Shown here piece after piece: positions 41,481 through 51,988 of a DNA stretch of 64,000 nt. Location of the stretch: positions 17,607,776 through 17,671,775 of the forward strand of contig NC_135568.1 of the NCBI RefSeq assembly GCF_964340395.1, written 5' to 3'. Source of the stretch: Glandiceps talaboti. Lineage: Eukaryota; Hemichordata; Enteropneusta; Spengelidae. The notes below the pieces were generated by a model that was given only the letters and a program-made list of their open reading frames with translations, ran no database searches and was not told where the DNA came from. Position 1 is the first letter of the stretch; every line of letters starts with the position of its first letter. The translations under genes and the position numbers were made by a program.

Positions 41481-41912
41481 AGTTGCCACTACTCAATTTA
41501 ACCTTTTTGAAAAGATATTACCACGGATAATACAATTCTGTTCATCTCCAAAATACTTCTTCATTCTGCTACAATCTACTTGTGACATAAGGTTGTCATT
41601 ACTTGTCGTGTGCTTAGTACTGACAAAAGAACTTTTTGATAACTTATACTTTCCATTGCAGATGGGAATAAATATTGGGCAACAAAATTTAATGACCATT
41701 CTCAGTAATTATACAATTCCAAAATCTTCACTTACTTCTTCCACTTCTTGATTGGCTGTCTGGTGTTCATCTGCCATCTGTGTTCGTGTCATCTTCCGTG
41801 ACCTTCAGTTCCATCCTGAAAGGAATGAATCAAACAATACAGTATAAACTTATTGATGGAATGAAATAACAGTTATTTAGATTCTAATATTTACTCTTAA
41901 AGTTGCCACTAC

Positions 41913-42117
41913 TCAATTTAACCTTTTTGAAAAGATATTACCACGGATAATACAATTCTGTTCATCTCCAATATTTCTTCATTCTGCTACAATCTACTTG
42001 TGACATAAGATTGTCATTACTTGTCGTGTGCTTAGTACTGACAAAAGCACTTTTTGATTACTTATACTTTCCATTGCAGATGGGAAGAAATATTGGGCAA
42101 CAAAATTTAATGACCAT
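41913..42117 (-). pseudogene. Satellite ORF broken by 2-bp deletion
   Basis: Third member of the right-edge deletion group. Its 80-bp block has the normal gattggctgtc. Confidence 0.7.
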
Positions 42118-42330
42118 TGTCAGTAATTATACAATTCCAAAATCTTCACTTACTTCTTCCACTTCTTGATTGGCTGTCTGGTGTTCATCTGCCATCTGTG
42201 TTCGTGTCATCTTCCGTGACCTTGAGTTCCATCCTGAAAGGAATGAAACAGACAATACAGTATAAACTTATTGATGGAATGAAATAACAGTTATTTAGAT
42301 TCTAATATTTACTCTTAAAGTTGCCACTAC

Positions 42331-42740
42331 TCAATTTAACCTTTTTGAAAAGATATTACCACGGATAATACAATTCTGTTCATCTCCAAAATATGTCTTC
42401 ATTATGCTACAATCTACTTGTGACATAAGGTTGTCATTACATGTCGTGTGCTTAGTACTGACAAAAGAATTTTTAGATAACTTATACTTTAAATTGCAGA
42501 TTGGAAGAAATATTAGGCAACAAAATTTAATGACCATTCTCAGTAATTATACAATTCCAAAATCTTCACTTACTTCTTCTGCTTCTTGATTGGCTGTCTG
42601 ATGTTTATCTGCTATCTGTTTTCGTGCCGTCTTCCGTGGCCTTGGAGTTCCATCCTGAAAGGAATGAAACAAACAATACAGTATAAACTTATTGATGGAA
42701 TATAATAACAGTCATTTGGATATTAATATCTGCTCTTAAA
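42331..42740 (-). repeat. Diverged penultimate monomer
   Basis: Many private changes (atatgtcttcattatgc, tttaaattgcagattgg, gccgtcttccgtggccttgg), though the 68-codon ORF is still open (42,331-42,537). Higher divergence at an array edge is expected where homogenisation is weak. Confidence 0.85.
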
Positions 42741-42905
42741 GTTGCCACTACTCACATTGACCTTTTTGACAAAATATTACTACTTTTAATAAAATTATGC
42801 TTATCTTCAAAATATTAATTCATTTAGCTACAATCTACTTGTGACATAAGGTTGTCACTACTTGTCATATGCTTAGTACTGACAAAAGACCCTTATAGAT
42901 AACTT
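42741..42905 (-). repeat. Decayed, truncated last monomer
   Basis: Still recognisable by gctacaatctacttgtgac and cttagtactgacaaaaga, but with many substitutions. Homology ends in gataactt, where the GACT-rich DNA begins. No ORF remains. Confidence 0.8.
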
Positions 42906-43055
42906 GTGCACGTACTACTTGATGTACACATACTACTTGATGGCTTACTCACAGGTGATTGACTGTTTCAGTTGTATTACAACATGTCTGACTGACTGAC
43001 TGACCGACAGACTGACTGGTGACTGACTGACTCCTTGTAATGTACACATACTGCT
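42885..43055. repeat. Array-junction segment, copy 1
   Basis: Starts gacccttatagataacttg, the last satellite-derived bases, and runs into the GACT DNA. The same ~170 bp recurs at 48,498-48,668. Confidence 0.8.
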
Positions 43056-46000
43056 TAATGGCTGACTGACAGGTGACTGGCTGGCTGGCTGACTGACTGA
43101 CTGCTTCTGTTGTACTACAACATTTCTGACTGACTGACTGACTGACTGACTAGTGACAGACAGATTCCTTGAAATGTACATGTACTACTTGATGGCTGAC
43201 TGACAGGTGACTGACTGACTATTTCAGTTGTACTACAACATTTTTGACTGACTGACTAGTGAGTGACAGACTCCTTGTAATGTACACATACTGCTTAATG
43301 GCTGACTGACAGGTGACTGACTGACAGGTGACTGACTGCTTCAGTTGTACTACAACATTTCTGACTAACTGACTAGTGACTGACTGATTGACTGACTGAC
43401 TGACTGACTGACTGACTGACTGACTGACTGACTAGTGACTGACAGACTCCTTGTAATGTATATGTACTAACTGATGGCTGAGTGACAGGTGAGTGACTGA
43501 CTGCTTCAGTTGTACTGGCTGGCTGACTGACTGACTGACTGACTGCTTCTGTTGTACTACAACATTTCTGACTGACTGACACTGACTGACTAGTGACTGA
43601 CAGCCTCCTTGTAATGTACATCTGTCATCTACTAATTTGATGGCTGACTGACAATTGACTGACTGTCTGCTTCAGTTGTACTACAACATTTCTGACTGAC
43701 TGACTGACTGACTGACTGACTGACAGACTCCTTGTAATGTACATGTACTACTTGATGGCTGACTGACAGGTGACTGAATGACTGACTGCTTCAGTTGTAC
43801 TACAACATTTCTAACTGACTGACTAGTGACTGACAGACTCCTTGTAATGTACATGTACTACTTGATGGCTGACTGACTTCTTCAATTGTACTGCAACATT
43901 TCTGACAGGTGACTGACAGCTTCACTTGTACTACAACATTTTTGACTGACTGACTGACTAGTAACTGACAGATTCCTTGAAATGTACATGTACTACTTGA
44001 TGGCTGACTGACAGGTGACTGACTGACTGACTGACTGACTGCTTCAGTTGTACTACAACATTTCTGACTAACTGACTAGTGACTGACTGAGTGACCGAGT
44101 GACTGACTGACTGACTGACTGACTGACTGACTGACTGACTGACTGACTGACTAGTGACTGACAGACTCCTTGTAATGTACATGTACTACCTGATGGCTGA
44201 GTGACAGGTGAGTGACTGACTGCTTCAGTTGTACTACAACATTTCTGACTGACTGACTGACTGACTGACTGACTAGTGACTGACAGACTCCTTGTAATGT
44301 ACATGTACTATCTGATGGCTGAGTGACAGGTGAGTGACTGACTGCTTCAGTTGTACTATAACATTTCTGACTGACCGACTGACTGACTGACTGACTGACT
44401 GACTGACTGACTGACTGACTGACTGACTGACTGACTAGTGACTGACAGACTCCTTGTAATGTACATGTACTACCTGATGGCTGAGTGACAGGTGACTGAC
44501 TGACTGACTATTTCAGTTGTACTACAACAGCTTTGACTGACTGACTAGTGACTGACAGACTCCTTTAATGTACACATACTGCTTAATGGCTGACTGACAG
44601 GTGACTGACTGACTGACTGCTTCAGTTGTACTACAACATTTCTGACTGGCTGACACTGACTGACTTGTGACTGACAGACTCCTTGTAATGTACATGTACT
44701 ACCTGATGGCTGAGTGACAGGTGACTGACTGACTGACTATTTCAGTTGTACTACAACAGTTTTGACTGACTGACTAGTGACTGACAGACTCCTTTAATGT
44801 ACACATACTGCTTAATGGCTGACTGACAGGTGACTGACTGACTGACTGACTGCTTCAGTTGTACTACAACATTTCTGACTGGCTGACACTGACTGACTTG
44901 TGACTGACAGACTCCTTGTAATGTACATGTACTACCTGATGGCTGAGTGACAGGTGAGTGACTGACTGCTTCAGTTGTACTACAACATACTGACTGACTG
45001 ACTAGTGACTGACAGACTCCTTGTAATGTACATGTACTATCTGATGGCTGAGTGACAGGTGACTGAATGACTGACTGCTTCAGTTGTACTACAACATTTC
45101 TCACTGACTGACACTGACTGACACTGACTAACTAGTGACTGACAGCCTCCTTGTAATGTACATCTGTCATCTACTAATTTGATGGCTGACTGACAATTGA
45201 CTGACTGTCTGCTTCAGTTGTACTACAACATTTCTAACTGACTGACTGATTAGTGACTGACAGACTCCTTGTAATGTACATGTACTACTTGATGGCTGAC
45301 TGACAGGTGACTGAATGACTGACTGCTTCAGTTGTACTACAACATTTCTAACTGACTGACTAGTGACTGACAGACTCCTTGTAATGTACACATACTGCTT
45401 AATGGCTGACTGACAGGTGACTGACTGACTGACTGCTTCAGTTGTACTACAACATTTCTTACTAACTGACAAGTGACTGACAGACTCCTTGTAATGTACA
45501 TGTACTGCTTGATGGCTGACTGACAGGTGAGTGACTGCCTGACTGACTGACTGACTGACTGCTTCAGTTGTACTACAACATTTCTTACTGACTGACTGAC
45601 TAGTGACTGACAGACTCCTTGTAATGTACATGTACTACCTGATGGCTGAGTGACAGGTGAGTGACTGACTGCTTCAGTTGTACTACAACATTTATGACTG
45701 ACTGATTGACTGACTGATTGACTGACTAGTGACTGACAGACTCCTTGTAATGTAAATGTACTACCTGATGGCTGAGTGACAGGTGAGTGACTGACTGCTT
45801 CAGTTGTACTACAACATACTGACTGACTGACTAGTGACTGACAGACTCCTTGTAATGTACATGTACTATCTGATGGGTGAGTGACATTTGAGTGACTGAC
45901 TGCTTCAGTTGTACTACAACATTTCTGACTGACTGACTGACTGACTGACTGACTGACTGACAGACTCCTTGTAATGTTCATGTACTACTTGGTGGCTGAC

Positions 46001-48497
46001 TGACTTCTTCAGTTGTACTGCAACATTTCTGACTGCCTGACTTAATAAATGACTGACTGGTGACTGACAGACTCCTTGTAATGTACATGTACTACCTGAT
46101 GGCTGAGTGACAGGTGACTGACTGACTATTTCAGTTGTACTACAACAGTTTTGACTGACTGACTAGTGACTGACAGACTCTTTTTTAATGTACACATACT
46201 GCTTAATGGCTGACTGACAGGTGACTGACTGACTGACTGACTGCTTCAGTTGTACTACAACATTTCTTACTGACTGACTAGTGACTGACAGACTCCTTGT
46301 AATTTACATGTCCTACTCGATGGCTGGGTGACTGACAGGTGACTGACTGACTGACTGCTTCAGTTGTACTACAACATTTTTGACTGATCGACTAGGGACT
46401 GACAGACTCCTTGTAATGTACATGTACTACTTGATGGCTGACTGACAGGTGACTGACTGACTATTTCAGTTGTACTACAACATATTTGACTTGATGGCTG
46501 ACTGACTTCTTCAATTGTACTGCAACATTTCTGACAGGTGACTGACAGCTTCACTTGTACTACAACATTTCTGACTAATTTGATGGCTGACTGACATCTA
46601 CTAATTTGATGGCTGATTTACAATTGACTGACTGTCTGCTTCAGTTGTACTACAACATTTCTAACTGACTGACTGATTAGTGACTGACAGACTCCTTGTA
46701 ATGTACATGTACTACTTAATGGCTGACTGACAGGTGACTGAATGACTGACAGCTTCAGTTGTACTACAACATTTCTAACTGACTGACTAGTGACTGACAG
46801 ACTCCTTGTAATGTACATATACTGCTTAATGGCTGACTGACTGACTGACTGACTGCTTCAGTTGTACTACAACATTTCTGACTAACTGACTAGTGACTGA
46901 CTGATTGACTGACTGACTGACTGACTGACTGACTGACTGACTAGTGACTGACAGACTCCTTGTAATGTACATGTACTACCTGATGGCTGAGTGACAGGTG
47001 AGTGACTGACTGCTTCAGTTGTACTACAACATACTGACTGACTGACTAGTGACTGACAGACTCCTTGTAATGTACATGTACTATCTGATGGCTGAGTGAC
47101 ATTTGAGTGACTGACTGCTTCAGTTGTACTACAACATTTCTGACTGACTGACTGACTGACTGACTGACAGACTCCTTGTAATGTTCATGTACTACTTGGT
47201 GGCTGACTGACTTCTTCAGTTGTACTGCAACATTTCTGACTGCCTGACTTAATAAATGACTGACTGGTGACCGACAGACTCCTTGTAATGTACATGTACT
47301 ACCTGATTGCTGAGTGACAGGTGACTGACTGACTATTTCAGTTGTACTACAACAGTTTTGACTGACTGACTAGTGACTGACAGACTCTTTTAATGTACAC
47401 ATACTGCTTAATGGCTGACTGACAGGTGACTGACTGACTGACTGACTGCTTCAGTTGTACTACAACATTTCTGACTGGCTGACACTGACTGACTTGTGAC
47501 TGACAGACTCCTTGTAATGTACATCTACTAAATTAATGGCTGACTGACAGGTGACTGAGTGACTGACAGCTTCACTTGTACTACAACATTTCTGACTGAC
47601 TGACTGACTAGTGACTGACTGACTCCTTGTAATGTACACGTACAGCTTAATGGCTGACTGACAGGTAACTGACTGGCTGACTGACTGACTGACTGCTTCA
47701 GTTGTACTACAACATTTCTGACTGATCGACTAGGGACTGACAGACTCCTTGTAATGTACATGTACTACTTGGTGGCTGACTGACTTCTTCAGTTGTACTA
47801 CTGACTGACTGACTGACTGACTGACTGGTGGCTGACTGACTTCTTCAGTTGTACTGCAACATTTCTGACTGCCTGACTTAATAAATGACTGACTGGTGAC
47901 TGACAGACTCCTTGTAATGTACATGTACTACTTTGATGGCTGACTGACAGGTGACTGACTGACTGCTTCAGTTGAACTACAACATTTCTGACTGACTGAC
48001 TTTCTTGTGACTGACAGACTCCTTGTAATGTACATGTACTACTTGGTGGCTGACTGACTTCTGCAGTTGTACTGCAACATTTCTGACTGCCTGACTTAAT
48101 AAATGACTGACTGGGGACTGACTGACTCCTTGTAATGTACACGTACAGCTTAATGACTGACTGACAGGTGACTGGCTGACTGCTTCAGTTGTACTACAAC
48201 ATTTGTGACTGACTGACTGACTGACTGACTGACTAACTAGTGAATGACAGACTCAAGCTTGTATTGTACATATACTACTTGATGTACACGTACTACTTGA
48301 TGGCTTACTGACAGGTGACTGACTGACTGACTGACTGACTGACTGCTTCAGTTGTACTACAACCTTTCTGACTGACTGACTGACTGACTGACTGACTAGT
48401 GACTGACAGACTCTTTGTAATGTACATGTACTACTTGGTGGCTGACTGACTTCTTCAGTTGTACTGCAACATTTCTGACTGCCTGACGTAATGAATG

Positions 48498-48668
48498 ACC
48501 CTTATAGATAACTTGTGCACGTACTACTTGATGTACACATACTACTTGATGGCTTACTGACAAGTGATTGACTGTTTCAGTTGTATTACAACATGTCTGA
48601 CTGACTGACTGACCGACAGACTGACTGGTGACTGACCGACTCCTTGTAATGTACACGTACAGCTTAAT
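48498..48668. repeat. Array-junction segment, copy 2
   Basis: Copy of 42,885-43,055, including about 20 bp of satellite tail, but here with GACT-type DNA on both sides. Confidence 0.8.
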
Positions 48669-48740
48669 GGCTGACTTACAGGTGACTGACTGACTGACTG
48701 ACTGACTGACTGCTTCAGTTGTACTACAACATTTCTCGTC

Positions 48741-48870
48741 ATTGTATTACTGTATTCGAGCTGGTCTTATTTTTATCATTGTATTCGAGCTGGCCTTACT
48801 TTTATTAGCTGGCCTTACTTTTATACCATTGTATTCGAGCTGGTCTTACTTTTATCGTTGTATTTTTAAA
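48741..48870. repeat. ~31-bp tandem repeat, about four copies
   Basis: Units built on cattgtattcgagctggtc followed by ttacttttat, one of them partial. It sits directly after the GACT minisatellite. Confidence 0.85.
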
Positions 48871-49815
48871 TAATTTTATTGTGAAGCGGTTTTTTATTGT
48901 TTTGATGGAAGTGACTGACTGGTAACTGACTAACTACTTGTACTGTACATGTACTCGTCTCAGATTATTGGTCTCTTCTTTATCTACAAATATGTTCTGA
49001 AAGAGGATGTTACGTACCTTTTATCACCCTACAGGGAAATTTCACTGATCATTCTCCCAAACGTGAACATATGTTCTATCTACACTGTTGTACATCTCAA
49101 TTATTTTGGAAATAGCTATGGATTTTTAAAACGAGTAGTGCATAACCATTCATTGTTGTCTGCATTTAGTTAAACAATGTTGGTTTAGAATTTCAAAAAT
49201 AAAAGTACACACTTTCAAACTTTAGACAATAGAACTGCTCACTCCATTTTATATAGTAGTGATACATAGTTGCTTCAAAACGAGTTTTCAAAAAGGTAAC
49301 CTTATTATTATTACTTTAAAACTTAACATTATTTTCAATGTATGAACTTTACAAGAAAAATGAAACGTTGCCAAAAACAGTTAAAGATTTTCACATTCAA
49401 GATCTGTTGATCCATAAATTTATCGAAGTTGTCAACAAAAGATTTACTCACAGAAATGATTATAACTACATAATCAGTTAAACCATTAAAATAATGTAAA
49501 TTAAAATTCAAAGCTCACGTACATATACGCTTTTGTACATGTAGTATGTAAATAAGTTTTAATAGAGAAAATGGACTATATTTTATCAGCATCATCAACA
49601 TTCCAAAACACGTTTGTCATCTATTTGTAAACTCTGACAGGATTAATTACGAAAATAAGCATCAGAGACATCACTTAAATCACATGTGCTCAAATGATCG
49701 CCTTCGTGTGACACTGAACTAGAACTTAGTTGAACAGCCAATATGTTACGATCTGTCAAAGTACATTATCTGTCAATGTCATATATCATGATCACGATCA
49801 GAAATCCTGTCATTT
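48871..49815. other. AT-rich non-coding stretch
   Basis: Contains one last GACT-family scrap at about 48,908-48,955 (gactgactggtaactgac, gtacatgtac). The rest is AT-rich with only short open frames. I see no gene or RNA. Confidence 0.6.
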
Positions 49816-49849
49816 GTGCGATTTGTTATTCAAATTGTTATACAATTAA

Positions 49850-50215
49850 ATGAAAATTCCTACACTCTGAACAGTGATGCAACTCAACCTACCAAACTTA
49901 GTTCGACCACACTTTGGAAAACCAAAATTTCCGAGGGTATTTACGAGATGTACTTTATGTTTCTTGGACGACGTCATTTTGAATGCCGATCTTCGAATTT
50001 TAGGTAAGTTTCGAAAACAATCGGAAGCCAATGCCGCCGAGCTCCGTTCCACTTCTCACGTTCGGTAATGCTCGATTGATATTTGTGCTCGATTGAGTAG
50101 ATCTCCCCACCCGAACGTCAACTCGGCAAAGCAAAAACCGATATTCCGAGTACGATAACTTGACATTTGAGTACGATCGATTAGATCATCTATATTTCGT
50201 TACTAACGGAAATAG
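49850..50215. promoter_or_regulatory. CpG-rich patch, possible promoter or first exon
   Basis: Compared with the AT-rich surroundings this stretch has many CpG steps (gatcttcgaatt, gccgccgagc, acccgaacgtc, gtacgatcgatt) and one TGACGTCA-like CRE core (gacgtcat, 49,970-49,977). On the minus strand an ATG near 49,980 with AAA before it starts MTSSKKHKVHL and stays open to 49,846. On the plus strand ttttag|gtaagttt near 50,007 is a good donor. This would suit a promoter with first exons, but three frames are open at once, so the coding evidence is weak. No family is recognised. Confidence 0.25.
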
Positions 50216-50217
50216 AG

Positions 50218-50930
50218 AGTTCATTTTTAGGGCTTTTCTTAGCAATTTGAAATTATCAAAGTACAAATCCAATTTTGCATGTAATTTGTAAATTTTTAGC
50301 TGCTGAATAGCCGACCCAATTGACTGAAAAGCCGGGCAAACTGGTCGGTGGCCAGCTTAAAATGAACACGCTGAATCACAAGTCTCAAAAAATGGCAGTC
50401 CAGGCTATTCTTTTAGTTGTATCCCTGCACATTCCAACCATTTCTTGATATATTTAAATTACACAAACCTCAACTTTTAACTTCCATGTATGACTTATTA
50501 TAATATTAAACAAGTAGTTACCTCACTACCTTCCACATTATTGCACTCCTCCATTTTTATGATTATAGTACTAGCTTGGTTAAAGGTTAGGGGGGTGACA
50601 TATCAAACAACAACAAAATGTGCTCACTGATCCGAAACAGATTTTTGAGGGGAGCGTTAAATAGGGGGGTCTGTAGCGGTTGTAGCGTAGTAAAAGTGAT
50701 ATAGCAAAACCGCTACAGATTCAGATATGAATCGGTTCTGTCAATTTGCGTTTGCGTTAGAAGAATTATAGCGTTTGGTTTGGGTTAAACGTCGAAACGA
50801 AAAAAAGCACGAAAACAGACGAAAAAGCCCTCAAAATCACACAAAAAATGCAGCTATAATGAGAGCGACCTAAGACACCAATGCCATTTAAAAAAATACA
50901 AAAACTATATTATATATAAGACAATTATTG
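50218..50930. other. Unassigned intergenic DNA
   Basis: Apart from the inverted repeat at 50,672-50,717 and a ggggggt run, no repeat, gene or RNA was recognised. Confidence 0.5.
50672..50717. other. Inverted repeat / stem-loop
   Basis: Arms tgtagcggtt (50,672-50,681) and aaccgctaca (50,708-50,717) are perfect reverse complements with a 26-bp loop. They lie next to a run of Gs. This could be a transposon remnant; no flanking duplication was identified. Confidence 0.5.
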
Positions 50931-50936
50931 ACTCAC

Positions 50937-50986
50937 TTCTGCCTTGAGATTGAAAATCACATCCATCTATCTTGGGGATGTTCCAT
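50937..50986 (-). pseudogene. Exon-like module, related to satellite acceptor
   Basis: On the minus strand: TATTGTTTGATGAATTCACT then TTCAG, a 50-bp block, and GTGAGT as donor. The acceptor and first bases (ATGGAAC) closely resemble those of the satellite 80-bp block (TATTGTTTGATTCATTCCTT then TCAGG, ATGGAAC). The 3' part reads DVIFNLKAE, shared with the module at 51,164-51,219. In that frame a TAG lies just upstream, so as read it is broken. Length modulo 3 equals that of the satellite block. Confidence 0.35.
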
Positions 50987-51163
50987 CTGAAAGTGAATTC
51001 ATCAAACAATAGTTTTAAAAAAAAAATAAATACTTTTTCAATATATAGCATTCATTGATATTGTAATATCTTATTCTGTTACATACCACAGACTTGAAAG
51101 TCTCTAACTTCTAATGTTCCAATAACACTGGTAAAATCACTTTATAAGACAATTATTACTTAC

Positions 51164-51219
51164 GTCTGCCTTGAGATTGATAATCACATCCAACTGTCCA
51201 GCTCCATTATTGTGCCCAC
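51164..51219 (-). other. Exon-like module with GTAAGT donor
   Basis: On the minus strand: AACCAG|GTGGGCAC, a 56-bp block, then GTAAGTAATAATTGTC. The last 30 bp before the donor match the 50,937 module at about 26 positions, and the downstream aataattgtcttata is also shared. The open frame reads GHNNGAGQLDVIINLKAD with phase 1 to phase 0. The acceptor lacks a good pyrimidine tract. The product family is not recognised. Confidence 0.35.
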
Positions 51220-51960
51220 CTGGTTGGTTTTTAATTTTTGTTTGCTGAATTTTTGTTTGCGAACATATATAATGAGAGACTGAGATCTATGATACAATAC
51301 CATTTCCAAAAGACAATTTGACATGCATTAATGAGGAGAAATTTAAATATTAGTGAATTAATTAAAGTTATTGGTGACTAAATGTGCGAAGTGCAAGATA
51401 GAAAGTGCCGGCCATTCAATTTATTTTAGCTTCTTTTTGAACTGGTAGTGGCAAAATAGAACGCTTTCATTAATTTCGTTCACGTAACTATGAAGTTATG
51501 TTATTTTTGTCCCAAATTTTCCAACTTTTTTCAAGTAATCGAGCCTATAATGTTTGCTTCTCCTAGACAATGGAATTGGCCAAACAGTTGTCCATTTGCC
51601 CACATAACCCAACCCAACCCAACCCAACCCAACCCAATCCGTACAAGAGAAAAAATAGCATGATGTCAAAAACGAAGCAAATAAAATCTATCCTAGCATG
51701 ATGTCAGTTATCCCAACCAAACAGGTAGGCACAACTTTGGGCTTCCTCTTTCTTTACAAGTCGCATCTTCCATCGAGCCTCAGCAATTCACAGACAGACA
51801 TTACAGATAGATGTGCAGCCATTTTGAACTTTTTGAGCTGTAGTAAGACGGATTTACAAGTATTTGAAAAGGTATTGAGAACCAATCAAAATAAAGAGCA
51901 AAAATGAACCCATCACCTGTGATTTTACATTTTGGCGGGAAACTATTGTCTCTATGTGAG
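51220..51960. other. Unassigned intergenic DNA
   Basis: AT-rich, with short frames only (for example 51,698-51,907 on the plus strand) that show no motif and are probably chance. Confidence 0.5.
51604..51638. repeat. (AACCC)n microsatellite
   Basis: Six to seven uninterrupted copies of the pentamer. It is not the animal telomere hexamer TTAGGG. Confidence 0.9.
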
Positions 51961-51988
51961 GTCAGTATTAACGAGCAAGTATTACACG

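Larger units (their letters stand above)
1..42905. repeat. 420-bp satellite array, about 101 monomers
   Basis: The same block of about 420 bp recurs head to tail from the first base of the window to about 42,905. Monomer lengths range from about 415 to 423 bp. I count 101 monomers with the full ORF region, plus a partial one at the left edge and a decayed one at the right. The window opens inside a monomer, so the array is longer than what is shown. Recurrent landmarks on the plus strand are acggataatacaattctg, ctttccattgcagatggg and cttccgtgaccttgagttcc. Neighbouring units differ by a few percent. Variants are shared between distant units in runs, which is the pattern left by unequal exchange and block duplication. 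It is not CRISPR: there are no short repeats with unique spacers. Confidence 0.98.
42885..48735. repeat. GACT-rich compound minisatellite
   Basis: About 45 irregular units averaging near 130 bp. Each joins (CTGA)n runs with two fixed cassettes: one containing cttcagttgtactacaac, the other ccttgtaatgtacatgtac followed by tacttgatggctgactgac. The second contains the perfect palindrome GTACATGTAC and the first the near-palindrome GTTGTACTACAAC. Because CTGA runs read Ser-Val-Ser-Gln on the minus strand, long open stretches appear (for example 45,337-45,981). They are a by-product of a stop-free repeat; I do not call genes here. Confidence 0.95.

Noticed and set aside
1-42905. CRISPR array or bacterial tandem gene cluster
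   Set aside because: The repeat unit is 420 bp with no unique spacers, there are no ribosome binding sites, and the flanks carry animal retroelement and NHL remnants.
42945-48742. Minus-strand Ser-Val-Ser-Gln-rich proteins of up to 214 residues
   Set aside because: They come from translating a stop-free (CTGA)n repeat. Neighbouring frames overlap and shift at each irregular unit, and no conserved start is seen.
51604-51638. Telomeric repeat
   Set aside because: The unit is AACCC, a pentamer, and only six or seven copies are present; the metazoan telomere unit is TTAGGG.
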